A program made the position numbers and the translations under genes. The notes under the pieces are model-generated. The model saw only the letters and a list, made by a program, of their open reading frames with translations. It made no database searches and was not told where the DNA came from. From Flavobacterium sp. (GTDB lineage: Bacteria; Bacteroidota; Bacteroidia; Flavobacteriales; Flavobacteriaceae), in contig NZ_SEBS01000002.1 in assembly GCF_004211145.1 (NCBI RefSeq), positions 1 through 64,000 of the forward strand: 64,000 nucleotides of DNA. The letters run 5' to 3'. Within the stretch, counting starts at the first letter, position 1; every line of letters begins with the position of its first letter. This document shows positions 38,596-47,889 of the stretch, piece by piece.

Positions 38596-39390
38596 CTATT
38601 TCAAGACACAAAGCGATGCCGCTATCTTTTGCAGATCGGGTTCGTTAAATTCAGGTTCGGGAGCCAGTGGAAAGAGTTGTTGGCCTGCACGCGAAATGAA
38701 AGCGGTTCGCCATCCGGCCCAAGCTGCACCTGCGACATCCCAGCCGTGTGCCGCCACGAGCAGGCATTCGCGATTTTCAATGTCGAGCTGTTTCGCAGCC
38801 CAAGCGTAGGCATCTTTGTGCGGCTTAAATTTTTCGAGTTCCTCGATACTGAGTTGCATGTGGAAAAACTCGGTCAGTCCGGCGTATTGCAATTGGGTTT
38901 GAACGGCTTTCTTGGATGAATTCGTGAACGAAACGAGCGTGTAACCGTTTTCCTTGAGTTTTGTAAGGCCGGCGACGACGTCAGGGTGCGGCTGTAAATT
39001 CAAAATCGGCCGAACGGCTGCAATCGCGTCGTCTTTCGAAATCTTTATCGAATTGTTCTGTGCCACCATCTGTAGCGCCGCAACACCGATTGCCCCGAAA
39101 TCATGGTATTTTCCTGAAACCGTCACGACGAGAGAATAGTGAAGCATCGTCGTGAACCATAATGTGGCGAGGTCGGCTTTGTCGCCCAATACGGCGGCGA
39201 TGCTTTTCTTCACGGGACCGAGGTCCAAAAGTGTTTCGTTTACGTCGAAAAACAAAGCCTTAGGACGTGTAGACGAAGAGGTCGGAGCAGAAGTCAGCGC
39301 CTTGTCGTCAGATAAAATTTCGGATGGAAAAACCAATCCGGTCGCGCCAATCGTAATGGCCTGTGTAATAAAACCTCGTCTGTCAATCAT
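38596..39390 (-). CDS. Exported haloacid dehalogenase-like protein (type II)
   Basis: 264 aa from ATG 39390 (MIDRRGFITQAITIGATGLVF), a Tat-like signal with RR, though the motif is not perfect. The body is an L-2-haloacid dehalogenase-type HAD: nucleophile Asp in FFDVNETLLDL, Ser/Thr in SFTNSSKKA, Lys in EKFKPHKDAYAWAAK, and DVAGAAWAGWRTAFI. These enzymes are normally cytoplasmic, so export is unusual. Confidence 0.82.
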   Translation of the reverse strand: MIDRRGFITQAITIGATGLVFPSEILSDDKALTSAPTSSSTRPKALFFDVNETLLDLGPVKKSIAAVLGDKADLATLWFTTMLHYSLVVTVSGKYHDFGAIGVAALQMVAQNNSIKISKDDAIAAVRPILNLQPHPDVVAGLTKLKENGYTLVSFTNSSKKAVQTQLQYAGLTEFFHMQLSIEELEKFKPHKDAYAWAAKQLDIENRECLLVAAHGWDVAGAAWAGWRTAFISRAGQQLFPLAPEPEFNEPDLQKIAASLCVLK

Positions 39391-39698
39391 TATTGCTTCA
39401 TTTGGAAGCAATATTATATAATTTTTTTGAGATTTAAATGTATTTCGGTTTGTTTTCGAAATCGCATCGGCCGCAATACCAAAACAAAAACTATTTCGTT
39501 TTCGTCAAAGTCTAGTTGTGGCAACACTTTTCGATGGTCAACAGTTCCGTTTTGGTCAGAAAAAAAATGCATCGCGAGCTTAATTTTTTCTCGGTCAATC
39601 CAGAAACATCATAAATTTCCTATGGGAATTCTATTTTTGACACTAGCTTTGTCGCTTCTTGTAAAAAAGTATTATCTTCAAAATACGCATCCTATTTT
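39391..39698. other. Divergent control region, HAD gene and Nudix regulator
   Basis: About 300 bp between divergent genes, A/T-rich near both ends. No convincing TAnnTTTG promoter or palindromic operator was found by eye. Confidence 0.4.
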
Positions 39699-40445
39699 AT
39701 GAATCTACGTGACCTTTTAATTGAGCGCTCAAAAGAGCATTGGCAGGATTACATTGCGCATTTGTCGATTGACTCGGTCGTTTTCGGTTTCGACAAATCG
39801 TCGCTCAAAGTGTTGCTCGCGAAGTTAAAAGACCAGGATTTGTGGAGCCTTCCGGGCGGTTACGTAAAGAAACAGGAAGGTTTGAGAGAAGCGGCTTCAA
39901 GGATTTTGAAGGAGAGAACCGGAGCCGAAAATATCTATTTGCAGCAATTCCATACGTTCGGACAGCCGAATCGTTCCGAGGGTTTCTTCTCAGATTATCC
40001 CGACGATTTGTGGCACAAACAACGATTCATCTCGATCGCGTACTATGCTTTGGTAAACTTTTCAGATGTTACTCCAGTTACCGACGAATTCTCGGGAGAG
40101 TGCCGATGGTGCGACATTTCAGAGATTCCGCCCATGATGATGGATCATCGATTGATTCTCGACAAAGCGCTTATCACCTTGCGAAAACAATTGAATTACA
40201 AACCCATCGGATTCAATTTGCTCGACGAGAAATTCACTATGCCCGAATTGCAGAAATTGTATGAAATCATCCTCGGGAAAAAACTGAACCGCGGTAATTT
40301 CTACCGCAAAATGTTGCGTTTCGACATTCTCGAAAAACTCAATGAATCACGCAAAGGCGGCGCGCACAAAGCTCCGGATTTATACAAATTCGATATGGTG
40401 AAATATCAGGACGCGTTGAAGAATGGGTTGCAGTCTGAATGGTAG
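39699..40445 (+). CDS. Nudix-type transcriptional regulator (NrtR/AraR-like)
   Basis: 248 aa. The N-terminal Nudix domain has GGYVKKQEGLREAASRILKERTG, in which the catalytic REUXEE glutamates are replaced (RILKER), so hydrolysis is unlikely. The C-terminal ~90 residues (FTMPELQKLYEIILGKKLNRGNFYRKML) form the winged-helix DNA-binding domain of the NrtR group. In Bacteroidota such proteins sense sugars or NAD metabolites. Neighbouring GH3, esterase and acyltransferase genes suggest sugar use. Confidence 0.88.
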   Translation: MNLRDLLIERSKEHWQDYIAHLSIDSVVFGFDKSSLKVLLAKLKDQDLWSLPGGYVKKQEGLREAASRILKERTGAENIYLQQFHTFGQPNRSEGFFSDYPDDLWHKQRFISIAYYALVNFSDVTPVTDEFSGECRWCDISEIPPMMMDHRLILDKALITLRKQLNYKPIGFNLLDEKFTMPELQKLYEIILGKKLNRGNFYRKMLRFDILEKLNESRKGGAHKAPDLYKFDMVKYQDALKNGLQSEW

Positions 40446-40463
40446 AGTAGACGCATGACGCAT

Positions 40464-40522
40464 GACAAACGACGAAGGACTAGCGCCCCATAATTTCGTG
40501 CGCCAGTCCTTCGTCGTTTGTC
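40464..40522. terminator. 23-bp-stem hairpin from word repeats
   Basis: Arms GACAAACGACGAAGGACT plus AGCGC (40464-40486) and its complement (40500-40522) pair with one mismatch around a 13-nt loop. It is followed by further TTTCGTC/TTTCGCC words up to 40558. It lies between convergent genes and probably ends transcription both ways. Same word family as 17276-17425. Confidence 0.7.
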
Positions 40523-40556
40523 TTTCGTCTTTTGTCTTTCGCCTTTCGCCTTTCGT

Positions 40557-41210
40557 CTAAATTTGCATTTCCGGAATCTCGCCTTCGATAATCAAATCCG
40601 CTTCCGTAGCTTTTATAATGTCGTCGACCGAAACGCCTGGAGCGCGTTCGAGTAATTTGAAACCGTTAGGCGTAATTTCAAGCACGGCGAGTTCCGTCAC
40701 GACTTTTTTGACGCAACCGACGCCCGTCAACGGCAACGTACAACGCTTCAAGATCTTCGATTCGCCCGCTTTGTTCACGTGCATCATCGCGACGATTATG
40801 TTTTCAGCCGACGCGACCAGATCCATCGCGCCTCCCATTCCTTTAACCATTTTTCCGGGAATTTTCCAGTTGGCGATGTCGCCGTTTTCTGAAACTTCCA
40901 TCGCGCCCAAGATCGTGAGGTCGACTTTTTGGCTTCGGATCATCCCGAAACTGAACGACGAATCGAAGAAACTCGCGCCTGCCAAAGTCGTGATGGTTTG
41001 CTTTCCTGCATTGATAATGTCGGCATCTTCTTCGCCTTCAAACGGAAACGGACCCATTCCGAGCACGCCGTTTTCACTTTGGAATTCGACCGAAATATCC
41101 TCGCGTACGTAATTTGCGACCAATGTCGGAATCCCGATGCCCAGGTTTACGTAATAACGATCTTGTACTTCTTTCGCGATGCGTTTCGCTATATCTTCTT
41201 TTGTCAACAT
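40557..41210 (-). CDS. scoB: 3-oxoacid CoA-transferase subunit B
   Basis: 217 aa beta subunit of succinyl-CoA:3-ketoacid CoA-transferase, used in acetoacetate and ketone metabolism. The catalytic Glu is in FQSENGVLGMGPFP; the conserved VNLGIGIPTLVANYV is at the N-terminus. It follows scoA with a 97-bp gap containing a word repeat, longer than expected for subunits made 1:1. Confidence 0.94.
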   Translation of the reverse strand: MLTKEDIAKRIAKEVQDRYYVNLGIGIPTLVANYVREDISVEFQSENGVLGMGPFPFEGEEDADIINAGKQTITTLAGASFFDSSFSFGMIRSQKVDLTILGAMEVSENGDIANWKIPGKMVKGMGGAMDLVASAENIIVAMMHVNKAGESKILKRCTLPLTGVGCVKKVVTELAVLEITPNGFKLLERAPGVSVDDIIKATEADLIIEGEIPEMQI

Positions 41211-41286
41211 CTGTCGGTTGATTTTGAAATGTGATTCATGAATTTTGGTTGCTGATGAAATTGGAACTCAAAATGATGACACGCAC

Positions 41287-41315
41287 CATTTCCAAATTTC
41301 CAAATTTTCAAATTC
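41287..41315 (-). repeat. Word repeat (TTTGAAAATTTGGAAATTTGG)
   Basis: On the minus strand AATTTGAAAATTTGGAAATT begins at the scoA stop codon (TGA within the first word). It fills part of the 97-bp gap between the two CoA-transferase genes. Confidence 0.75.
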
Positions 41316-42009
41316 TCTTTCGAACCGTCCGTTGCTCAATTCTCTTCTCAAATTTTTCACCCTTGAAAATGCGTTGGATCATGATCCCCGGAATGTGGAT
41401 TTCATTCGGATCTAAACTTCCCACGGGCAGCAATTCCTCAACTTCGGCAATCGTAATTTTCGCGGCTCCGGCCATTGGCGCGTTGAAATTTCGCGCGGTT
41501 CCTTTGAATATCAGGTTTCCGGCTTCGTCGCCTTTCCAAGCTTTCACGATCGAGAAATCGGCTTTGAACGCTTCTTCCATGATGTGCATCTTGCCGTTGA
41601 ATTCGCGTGCTTCCTTGCCTTCGGCGACTTCGGTTCCGTAACCTGCGGGCGTGTAGAATGCGGGAATTCCGGCTTGTGCGGCACGGCATTTCTCGGCCAA
41701 AGTTCCCTGGGGCGTGAGTTCGACTTCGAGTTCGCCCGACAACATCTGGCGTTCGAATTCGGCATTTTCACCTACGTAAGACGAAATCATTTTCTTGATT
41801 TGCTTCTTCTGCAGCAAAAGTCCGAGGCCGAAATCATCGACGCCCGCATTGTTCGAAATGCACGTGAGTTCTTTGGTTCCTTTTTGCACGAGTTCGGCGA
41901 TAGAATTTTCAGGAATGCCGCAAAGCCCGAAACCGCCGAGCATGATCGTCATTCCATCGGCTATTCCGTCAAGCGCTTCGTGTACCGAGTTTACTTTTTT
42001 GTTGATCAT
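41308..42009 (-). CDS. scoA: 3-oxoacid CoA-transferase subunit A
   Basis: 233 aa alpha subunit; N-terminal [13 protein letters not shown] binds CoA, then [15 protein letters not shown] and [25 protein letters not shown] blocks. The stop codon is supplied by a word repeat, so the last few residues may not be ancestral. Promoter-7 box at 42060. Confidence 0.94.
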   Translation of the reverse strand: MINKKVNSVHEALDGIADGMTIMLGGFGLCGIPENSIAELVQKGTKELTCISNNAGVDDFGLGLLLQKKQIKKMISSYVGENAEFERQMLSGELEVELTPQGTLAEKCRAAQAGIPAFYTPAGYGTEVAEGKEAREFNGKMHIMEEAFKADFSIVKAWKGDEAGNLIFKGTARNFNAPMAGAAKITIAEVEELLPVGSLDPNEIHIPGIMIQRIFKGEKFEKRIEQRTVRKRI

Positions 42010-42059
42010 ATCTAAATGTCGACCGAAGTCTAAAAGTTGTTGAAGGGTTGTAACGGTTG

Positions 42060-42067
42060 CAAAATTA
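42060..42067 (-). promoter_or_regulatory. -7 element of scoA-scoB promoter
   Basis: Minus-strand TAATTTTG matches TAnnTTTG, giving a leader of ~47 nt. Confidence 0.5.
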
Positions 42068-42090
42068 CGTTTCTCAATCGATTTCGCATA

Positions 42091-42133
42091 AAAAAGAATT
42101 CCGTCGGATGAAAAATTTCATAACGACGGAATT
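42091..42133 (-). terminator. Terminator of PSP1-gldH-PBP1A operon
   Basis: 10-bp stem AATTCCGTCG / CGACGGAATT with a 17-nt loop, followed on the minus strand by CTTTTTTATG. Located 20 bp after the PBP1A stop. Confidence 0.75.
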
Positions 42134-42152
42134 TTATGTTAAACCCAACGAA

Positions 42153-44486
42153 TTACTGTATCGTAAACTCGTCCGTATCTTGGGCCGTGCTGTCGACGAC
42201 TGCAGTCGAATCTTTGACGACCGGCGCATAGCAATCTACTTTTATGGAAAGGTTGGACGGCCTTTCGAATCCTTTCGTGGAAACGTCGAGGTCTTTGTCT
42301 TCGTAGCATCGTTTCATGAACATTCCCCAAATCGGTAACGCGGCGACCGCGCCTTGACCGTAGGTGATGCTTTTGAATCGCGCCGATCGGTCTTCACATC
42401 CGACCCAAACTCCCGTCGCCAGATTCGGAACCATTCCCACGAACCAACCATCGGATTGATTCTGCGAAGTTCCCGTTTTTCCCGCGATCGGATTCCTGAA
42501 AACATACGGATAACCCGTAACGCGCTCGTAACCGTAACCGCCGCCTTGCGTCCTCAATCGAACACCCGAGCCGCTTTCGGTCACACCTTCGAGCAATCGG
42601 ATCACGGCGAATGCGATGTCCTTGTTCAACACGTCGTGCGATTCGGGCATCGGTTCGTAAACCAACGTTCCGTTCTTGTCTTCAATGCGCGAGATGAACT
42701 GCGGCTTCATGTAAACGCCTTGGTTGGCGAACGTGCTGTAGGCCGCGACCATGTCCATGACCGTAATTTCGACGGCTCCGAGTGCGATCGAAGGCTGCGC
42801 AGGAATCTCAGATTTTACACCGAGTTTGTGCGTCAGATCGATCACGGCTTCAGGCCCGACCTTATCGATCAGTTTGGCCGACACCGTATTTATCGACAAC
42901 GCAAGCGCTTTTTTAAGCGTTACCATGCCGCGATATTGGTGATCGGAATTGTTCGGCGTCCATGTCTCGGTCACGTGATGGCGACCTTTCGGGATCGTGA
43001 ACGGCGCATCGAGAATCGAGTCGCAAGGCGAATAATTGGCCTGTTCGATCGCCGTCGCATACACGAACGGTTTGAACGTCGACCCGACCTGGCGCGCACC
43101 TTGCCCGACGTGATCGTACTGGAAATACTTATAATTCACGCCTCCGACCCAAGCCTTGATATGGCCGGTTCGCGGTTCCATCGACATCATTCCCGTTTGC
43201 AGGAAACTCTTGTAATAACGGATAGAATCCGTCGGCGTCATGATCGTATCGCGATCGCCTTTCCAAGTGAAAACGGTCATTTTGGTTTTGACGTCGAACG
43301 ATTTTATGATGTCGTCCTCGCTCTTTCCCTGGCCTTCCATTTGTCTCCAGCGTTCCGATGTTTTCATCGCCGACATCATGATCTTGTCGGTTTCCGCTTC
43401 CGACAATTTCACGAACGGACGGTTCTTGTTGTCTTTTTGCTGCTTGTCGAATTCCTGTTGCAGGTTCGCCAAGTGTTTCGCAACGGCTTCTTCAGCATAT
43501 TCCTGCATGCGCGAGTCGATCGTCACGTAAATTTTGAGTCCGTCGCGGTAAATATCGAAATCCGAACCGTCGGGCTTCTTGTTTTCCTTGCCCCAGGTTT
43601 TCATCCAATCGCGCAGGTATTCGCGGAAGTACGTCGCGGTTCCTTCGTTGTGGCTTTCGGGTTTGAAGTCGAGTTTTATCGGTTTTGCCGCGTATTGTTC
43701 TTTTTCGCCCTCATTCAAATAACCGTTTTTGACCATTTGGTGAAGCACGATATTGCGGCGTTTGAGCGCACGTTCCGGATGTGTTTTTGGGTTGTAACGC
43801 GACGGCGCCTGCAACATGCCGATCAAAGTCGCAGCTTCGTCAACAGTTAGGTTTTTGGGTTCTTTGTTGAAATATACTTTTGAAGCCGATCGGATCCCAT
43901 ACGCATTGCTCACGAAATCGACCGTGTTTAAATAGTGTGCAAGAATTTCATCTTTCGTATACTGACGCTCGAGTTTCACGGCGATGATCCATTCTTTCGC
44001 TTTCTGGAGAATACGCAACGGCAAGAATCGCGAACCTTCGCTTCCGTGGAATAAGTTCTTGGCAAGCTGCTGCGTGATCGTACTTGCGCCTCCGCTTGTT
44101 CCGAGCGTGAAAACGGCGCGCATCGTTCCGCGTGCATCGATTCCCGAATGTTCGTAGAAACGTTCGTCTTCAGTCGCGACCAGCGCGTTCACCAAGTGTT
44201 TCGGCAAATCGTTGTAACGAACAGGCGTTCTGTTTTGGTTGTAGAATTTCCCGATGGTTACGCCGTCCGATGAAATGATCTCGGTCGCCAGGTTCGAATC
44301 CGGATTCTCGAGATCTTCAAAGTCGGGCATCTTCCCGAAAACGCCCCAGGACGCCAACAGGAAAAATATTGCCAACGCTCCGAGTCCGTAGAATAGGAAT
44401 TGCCAAAATTTACGTTTGTAAAACGCCACATCGCGATGCAGCCAATTTTTTTTAGGTACGATTTTCTTTGGGATGTATTTTTTCAT
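42153..44486 (-). CDS. Penicillin-binding protein 1A (bifunctional transglycosylase/transpeptidase)
   Basis: 777 aa peptidoglycan synthase. Short cytoplasmic N-terminus, TM ~30-50, GT51 glycosyltransferase (ATEDERFYEHSGIDARGTMRA with catalytic Glu; GGASTITQQLAKNLF), then the transpeptidase with SXXK in GSTFKPFVYATA, SXN (SINTVSAKL) and KTGTSQN. Inserts nascent glycan strands at the cytoplasmic membrane. Four bases after gldH. The Asp/Thr/Val-rich C-terminal tail is short. Confidence 0.95.
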   Translation of the reverse strand: MKKYIPKKIVPKKNWLHRDVAFYKRKFWQFLFYGLGALAIFFLLASWGVFGKMPDFEDLENPDSNLATEIISSDGVTIGKFYNQNRTPVRYNDLPKHLVNALVATEDERFYEHSGIDARGTMRAVFTLGTSGGASTITQQLAKNLFHGSEGSRFLPLRILQKAKEWIIAVKLERQYTKDEILAHYLNTVDFVSNAYGIRSASKVYFNKEPKNLTVDEAATLIGMLQAPSRYNPKTHPERALKRRNIVLHQMVKNGYLNEGEKEQYAAKPIKLDFKPESHNEGTATYFREYLRDWMKTWGKENKKPDGSDFDIYRDGLKIYVTIDSRMQEYAEEAVAKHLANLQQEFDKQQKDNKNRPFVKLSEAETDKIMMSAMKTSERWRQMEGQGKSEDDIIKSFDVKTKMTVFTWKGDRDTIMTPTDSIRYYKSFLQTGMMSMEPRTGHIKAWVGGVNYKYFQYDHVGQGARQVGSTFKPFVYATAIEQANYSPCDSILDAPFTIPKGRHHVTETWTPNNSDHQYRGMVTLKKALALSINTVSAKLIDKVGPEAVIDLTHKLGVKSEIPAQPSIALGAVEITVMDMVAAYSTFANQGVYMKPQFISRIEDKNGTLVYEPMPESHDVLNKDIAFAVIRLLEGVTESGSGVRLRTQGGGYGYERVTGYPYVFRNPIAGKTGTSQNQSDGWFVGMVPNLATGVWVGCEDRSARFKSITYGQGAVAALPIWGMFMKRCYEDKDLDVSTKGFERPSNLSIKVDCYAPVVKDSTAVVDSTAQDTDEFTIQ

Positions 44487-44489
44487 GAC

Positions 44490-44975
44490 CTATTTTGTTG
44501 ATTCTATCCTGAAACCGACTTCGGTTATTCCTTCAAGCTTGTCGACGCCCGACACTTTGCCGTTCTGCCGTACCGCCTGACGGATTTTTACCTTATAGTT
44601 ACCTTTTGGGAAACGCACGTTTTCCTTGTAGAACAATTTGTTTTCCTTGATGTCCGAGAAGCCGTCGCCGAGCAGATTGCCTTCAGCGTCGGTCATTTCA
44701 TATTCCAGCGTATCGACTTTTACGACACCTTTCGGCTGTTCCATCGACACGATCAAAAACAGGTTACTGAATTCGTATTTGTCGTTGTCGCGCACGTTCA
44801 CGAACAAATTGTAGTTTTGCGTCTCGGCCAATTCGGGCAAGTCGAACGACACTATCGAATCTTTGTGCCAGCTGCTTCCCACGCTTTTGTACTCGTCGAA
44901 CACGCGCTTCTTGTCGCACGAAATCACGGCGAGCGCAACTAAAATGAGAATCAGATTAGCCTTGAGGTTGGTCAT
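44490..44975 (-). CDS. gldH: Gliding motility lipoprotein GldH
   Basis: 161 aa from ATG 44975. Lipobox AVISC (Cys20) after MTNLKANLILILVALAVIS, then the GldH domain (VFDEYKSVGSSWHKDSIVSFDLPEL). GldH is needed for gliding and for type IX secretion-linked motility in Flavobacteria. The first 20 bp overlap the end of the PSP1 gene. The adjacency PSP1-gldH-PBP1A matches what is known in related genomes to my recollection. Confidence 0.9.
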   Translation of the reverse strand: MTNLKANLILILVALAVISCDKKRVFDEYKSVGSSWHKDSIVSFDLPELAETQNYNLFVNVRDNDKYEFSNLFLIVSMEQPKGVVKVDTLEYEMTDAEGNLLGDGFSDIKENKLFYKENVRFPKGNYKVKIRQAVRQNGKVSGVDKLEGITEVGFRIESTK

Positions 44976-46500
44976 TGTTGCCTTTTTTATCGTCGTTGCG
45001 ACCGCGGTTCCTGTTGCGGTTGCGGTTGTTTCTGCTCTTATTTTGTCCTTCGCCTTTCGGTTGTCCTTCGCGGTCTTGCGCCTCTGACGGTTTCGTTGCG
45101 TCGGCGGGACGGTTTTCACCTTTCGGCGCGTTGTTCGGACGCTCTCCGCGCGGTTTATCTTGCTGCGGTCTGGCGCTGCGCTCTCCTTGCGGCCTGTTTC
45201 CTTCAGGCTTGCTTCCTTCAGGTCTCGGTGCGCGTTCACCTTGTGGCCTGTTTCCTTCGGGCTTTTTGCCTTCAGGTCTCGGGCCGCGGCTGTCGCGATT
45301 GTCGCGTTGGCGGTTATTCGGATTCGGTTTCGTTGTTGGCGCCGCGCCTGCCGTTTCCACGCGATCACCTGCGCCGCGTTTCTTGCTGCGGCTTTTGTTG
45401 CTGCGCTTGGGCTGGTCGAAACGCGTAAGGCTTTCCTGCCCGACGACGTTCGTGAATTCGGTTTTTGCCTCGACTACGATTTCCACCGCATAATCCTCTA
45501 ACGAAGAAACTTTGCGTTTCTGTTTGTTCTCGGCAACTATTTCTTTGACCTGTTCGATTTTCAGCGTGTGCCAGTTCGCGAAACTATCGGTGTAGGCGAA
45601 CCACATGAGGCCTTTGAAGATGTCTTGTTTTTGGCAGATCGCGTCGCCTTTTTCGGTCTGTAACTTGGTGTCGAAATCCGGAAATTCCTGCAACGCGTCC
45701 ATATACGTATCGAGCTCGTAGTTCAAACAACACTTGAGTTTTCCGCATTGTCCCGCGAGTTTTTGCGGGTTCAAAGACAGTTGCTGGTAACGCGCCGCCG
45801 ACGTATTCACGCTTCTAAAGTCAGTCAGCCAAGTCGAACAGCACAATTCGCGTCCGCACGATCCGATGCCGCCCAAACGTGCCGCTTCCTGCCTGAAACC
45901 AACCTGTTTCATCTCGATGCGAATCGAAAATTCACGAGCGAAATCCTTGATCAATTGTCTGAAATCCACGCGGTCGTTCGCCGTGTAATAGAACGTCGCC
46001 TTCGATCCGTCGCCCTGGAATTCGATGTCGGAAATCTTCATTTCGAGTTTAAGCGAGATCGCCAATTCACGCGCCCGAACCTTCATCGGTTCTTCCTTGT
46101 CGCGCGCGTTCGACCAGATGTCGATGTCCTTTTGGGACGCTTTCCTGTAGACTTTAAGTACTTCAGGCCCGTTTGGATTCGCGCCTTTTTTCTTCATTTG
46201 GATCTTGACCAATTCGCCCGTAAGTGTCACGATCCCGACGTCATGGCCCGGGGAAGCCTCGGTGGCCACGATGTCGCCGATACTCAATGTAATTTTTTCG
46301 TGATTGCGGTAGAACTCCTTTCGGCCGTTCTTGAAACGCACCTCGACACAGTCAAAAGGCGCTTCACCATTGGGAAGATTCATGTTTGCCAGCCAGTCGA
46401 AAACTGTCAGTTTATTGCAACTGTCAGTCCCGCACGTGCCGTTATTTTTACAGCCTCCCGGAGCACTGCTCGATGAGGTTGAACAAGTTGTACATGCCAT
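44956..46500 (-). CDS. PSP1 (RicT-like) protein with long basic, Pro/Gly-rich tail
   Basis: 514 aa. Cys-rich N-terminus (CTTCSTSSSS...CGTDSC), PSP1 domain ~35-330 with the conserved cysteines of RicT in GSCGRELCCSTW and QCGKLKCCLNYELD, which bind iron-sulfur clusters in the Bacillus RicAFT complex. From ~385 the sequence is low-complexity: RPEGKKPEGNRPQGER repeats and a final NRNRNRNRGRNDDKKGN, suggestive of RNA contact. In Bacillus RicT acts with RNase Y; here function is inferred only. Confidence 0.85.
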   Translation of the reverse strand: MACTTCSTSSSSAPGGCKNNGTCGTDSCNKLTVFDWLANMNLPNGEAPFDCVEVRFKNGRKEFYRNHEKITLSIGDIVATEASPGHDVGIVTLTGELVKIQMKKKGANPNGPEVLKVYRKASQKDIDIWSNARDKEEPMKVRARELAISLKLEMKISDIEFQGDGSKATFYYTANDRVDFRQLIKDFAREFSIRIEMKQVGFRQEAARLGGIGSCGRELCCSTWLTDFRSVNTSAARYQQLSLNPQKLAGQCGKLKCCLNYELDTYMDALQEFPDFDTKLQTEKGDAICQKQDIFKGLMWFAYTDSFANWHTLKIEQVKEIVAENKQKRKVSSLEDYAVEIVVEAKTEFTNVVGQESLTRFDQPKRSNKSRSKKRGAGDRVETAGAAPTTKPNPNNRQRDNRDSRGPRPEGKKPEGNRPQGERAPRPEGSKPEGNRPQGERSARPQQDKPRGERPNNAPKGENRPADATKPSEAQDREGQPKGEGQNKSRNNRNRNRNRGRNDDKKGNNDQPQG

Positions 46501-46647
46501 ATTTTATATATTGATCGCGGATTTCCGCTACGTTTCAAAAGTGAATTGCGGGTAAAGATAACGTTTTAGTCGTAAAGTCGAAAGTCAGGAAAGTCGTAAA
46601 GTCAAAAGTCGTAAAGTCAAAAGGCTCATCGCGGATTTCCATCGATT
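46501..46647. other. Upstream region of PSP1 operon with word repeat
   Basis: 46569-46623 carries tandem GTCGTAAAGTC(G/A)AAAGT words. A near-promoter TATCTTTA lies upstream of the PSP1 start. Confidence 0.6.
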
Positions 46648-46791
46648 TTTGGGCGTTCCGGTAGTCAACAAAACCAGCGACCAAGGCCTTGTTTTGTAAA
46701 AACTCCCGTCGGGCTTTCCGCTCTTATCTTTTTGTCGCACTTCGACAGGGTCAGCGTGGCAAAAAGGATAACCGCTGCAATCCCTAACGCG
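46648..46791 (+). repeat. Long hairpin element, form B, copy 2
   Basis: TTTGGGCGTTCCGG at the start, CCGTCGGGCTTTCCGCT in the middle, AAAAAGGATAACCGCTGC and CAATCCCTAACGCG at the end. Internal hairpins ACAAAAC/GTTTTGT and TTTTTGTCGCAC/GCGTGGCAAAAA differ in sequence from copy 1 but keep pairing. Confidence 0.85.
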
Positions 46792-46851
46792 GACGTCAAA
46801 CCTAACGAAACGAATCAATGAAAATCCGCGTCATCTGCGTTCCCGAAAAAA

Positions 46852-47886
46852 TCAGTTTATCTCAACCGAATAATTCAACATATTCCTGTTCTCCGACTCC
46901 AATTTCGCCCTCGAAACAAACACGTTGCGAAACAATTCAAAACTCCAGTTCGTGCGCTTTCGCCAATCGCCGAACGTCTCATTCCTCCAATCGAAATCTT
47001 CTTTCCAAACTTCTCTCGGCGACACATAAAAATACGTGTACGGAATCAGGTACGAACTGTCGTTGGTCGATTTTACCTTGAGCGATTCGGTTTCATTCCG
47101 GCTTACCGATTGCGGATAAAGCAACGTGATGTTTCGTTTTTCAGCCTCGCTTTTCATGCCCGACGAAATCCTCGCGTAATCAGTTTCAATCTTCTTCAAA
47201 CTGAAATTGTCGTATGTCGTTTCCCCGATCTTATCGATCGGACGCAACTGGATGATGTTAATCGCGTATTTCCCAAACACGTCGAAAAAACCGGAAAGCT
47301 CGTGGAAATTATCTTCGTTGAACGTGTAATTCATGCGAAGTCGCATATTCGGAAATTGCTTTTTCACATCGGTGATCGCTTGCAAAATCTCATTGAATTT
47401 CTCGAAATCGCCTTTGTCCATCAAATCCTCGTACGTTTCCTTTTTCACGCCGTGAACTGATAAAATGATCTCGTCCAATCCGGCGTTCGCGAACTCGAGA
47501 ATGTCGTTCGCATCGATCAGATTCCCGTTCGTGATCATCGAAATGTACGGAACGCCGTGCTGCTTGGCAAGTTCAATGAGTTGGACATTGTGCTTGAAAA
47601 GTGTCGGTTCGGCCCCGCATCCGATTTGTAATTTCAGAGCGTTTTTAAAAATGGATTTCGCCATCGGCTCCAGATCGTCCTGCTTGAACATGCCCTTCAT
47701 GTTCTTGCGCACGAAGTCGGCGTCAGTAAAATAACACATCTTGCAGCGCAAATTGCACGCGAGAACCGGATCCATCTGAATCGACAAATATCGCTTGTCC
47801 AAAACGCTCAAAAGCCACAGCCCAAGAAACTTGATGCGGTGGCTTTTGATGCGCTGGTTGAGTTTTAACAGGCGATAGATGTCCAT
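46852..47886 (-). CDS. Radical SAM protein
   Basis: 344 aa. CxxxCxxC is CNLRCKMC (C44, C48, C51), binding the 4Fe-4S cluster that splits S-adenosylmethionine; GCGAEPTLF, SMITNGNLID and HEIILSVHGV-like strands of the partial TIM barrel follow. The C-terminal ~100 residues have no Cys, so no SPASM or twitch cluster. It ends with a Trp-rich segment (REVWKEDFDWRNETFGDW). Substrate unknown. Three bases downstream of trhO, so the two are cotranscribed. Confidence 0.88.
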   Translation of the reverse strand: MDIYRLLKLNQRIKSHRIKFLGLWLLSVLDKRYLSIQMDPVLACNLRCKMCYFTDADFVRKNMKGMFKQDDLEPMAKSIFKNALKLQIGCGAEPTLFKHNVQLIELAKQHGVPYISMITNGNLIDANDILEFANAGLDEIILSVHGVKKETYEDLMDKGDFEKFNEILQAITDVKKQFPNMRLRMNYTFNEDNFHELSGFFDVFGKYAINIIQLRPIDKIGETTYDNFSLKKIETDYARISSGMKSEAEKRNITLLYPQSVSRNETESLKVKSTNDSSYLIPYTYFYVSPREVWKEDFDWRNETFGDWRKRTNWSFELFRNVFVSRAKLESENRNMLNYSVEIN

Positions 47887-47889
47887 GGA

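Noticed and set aside
42354..43850. 498-codon open frame on the plus strand
   Set aside because: It lies fully antisense to PBP1A, which has all catalytic motifs. The translation is Arg/Phe/His-rich, typical of shadows in this genome's codon use.
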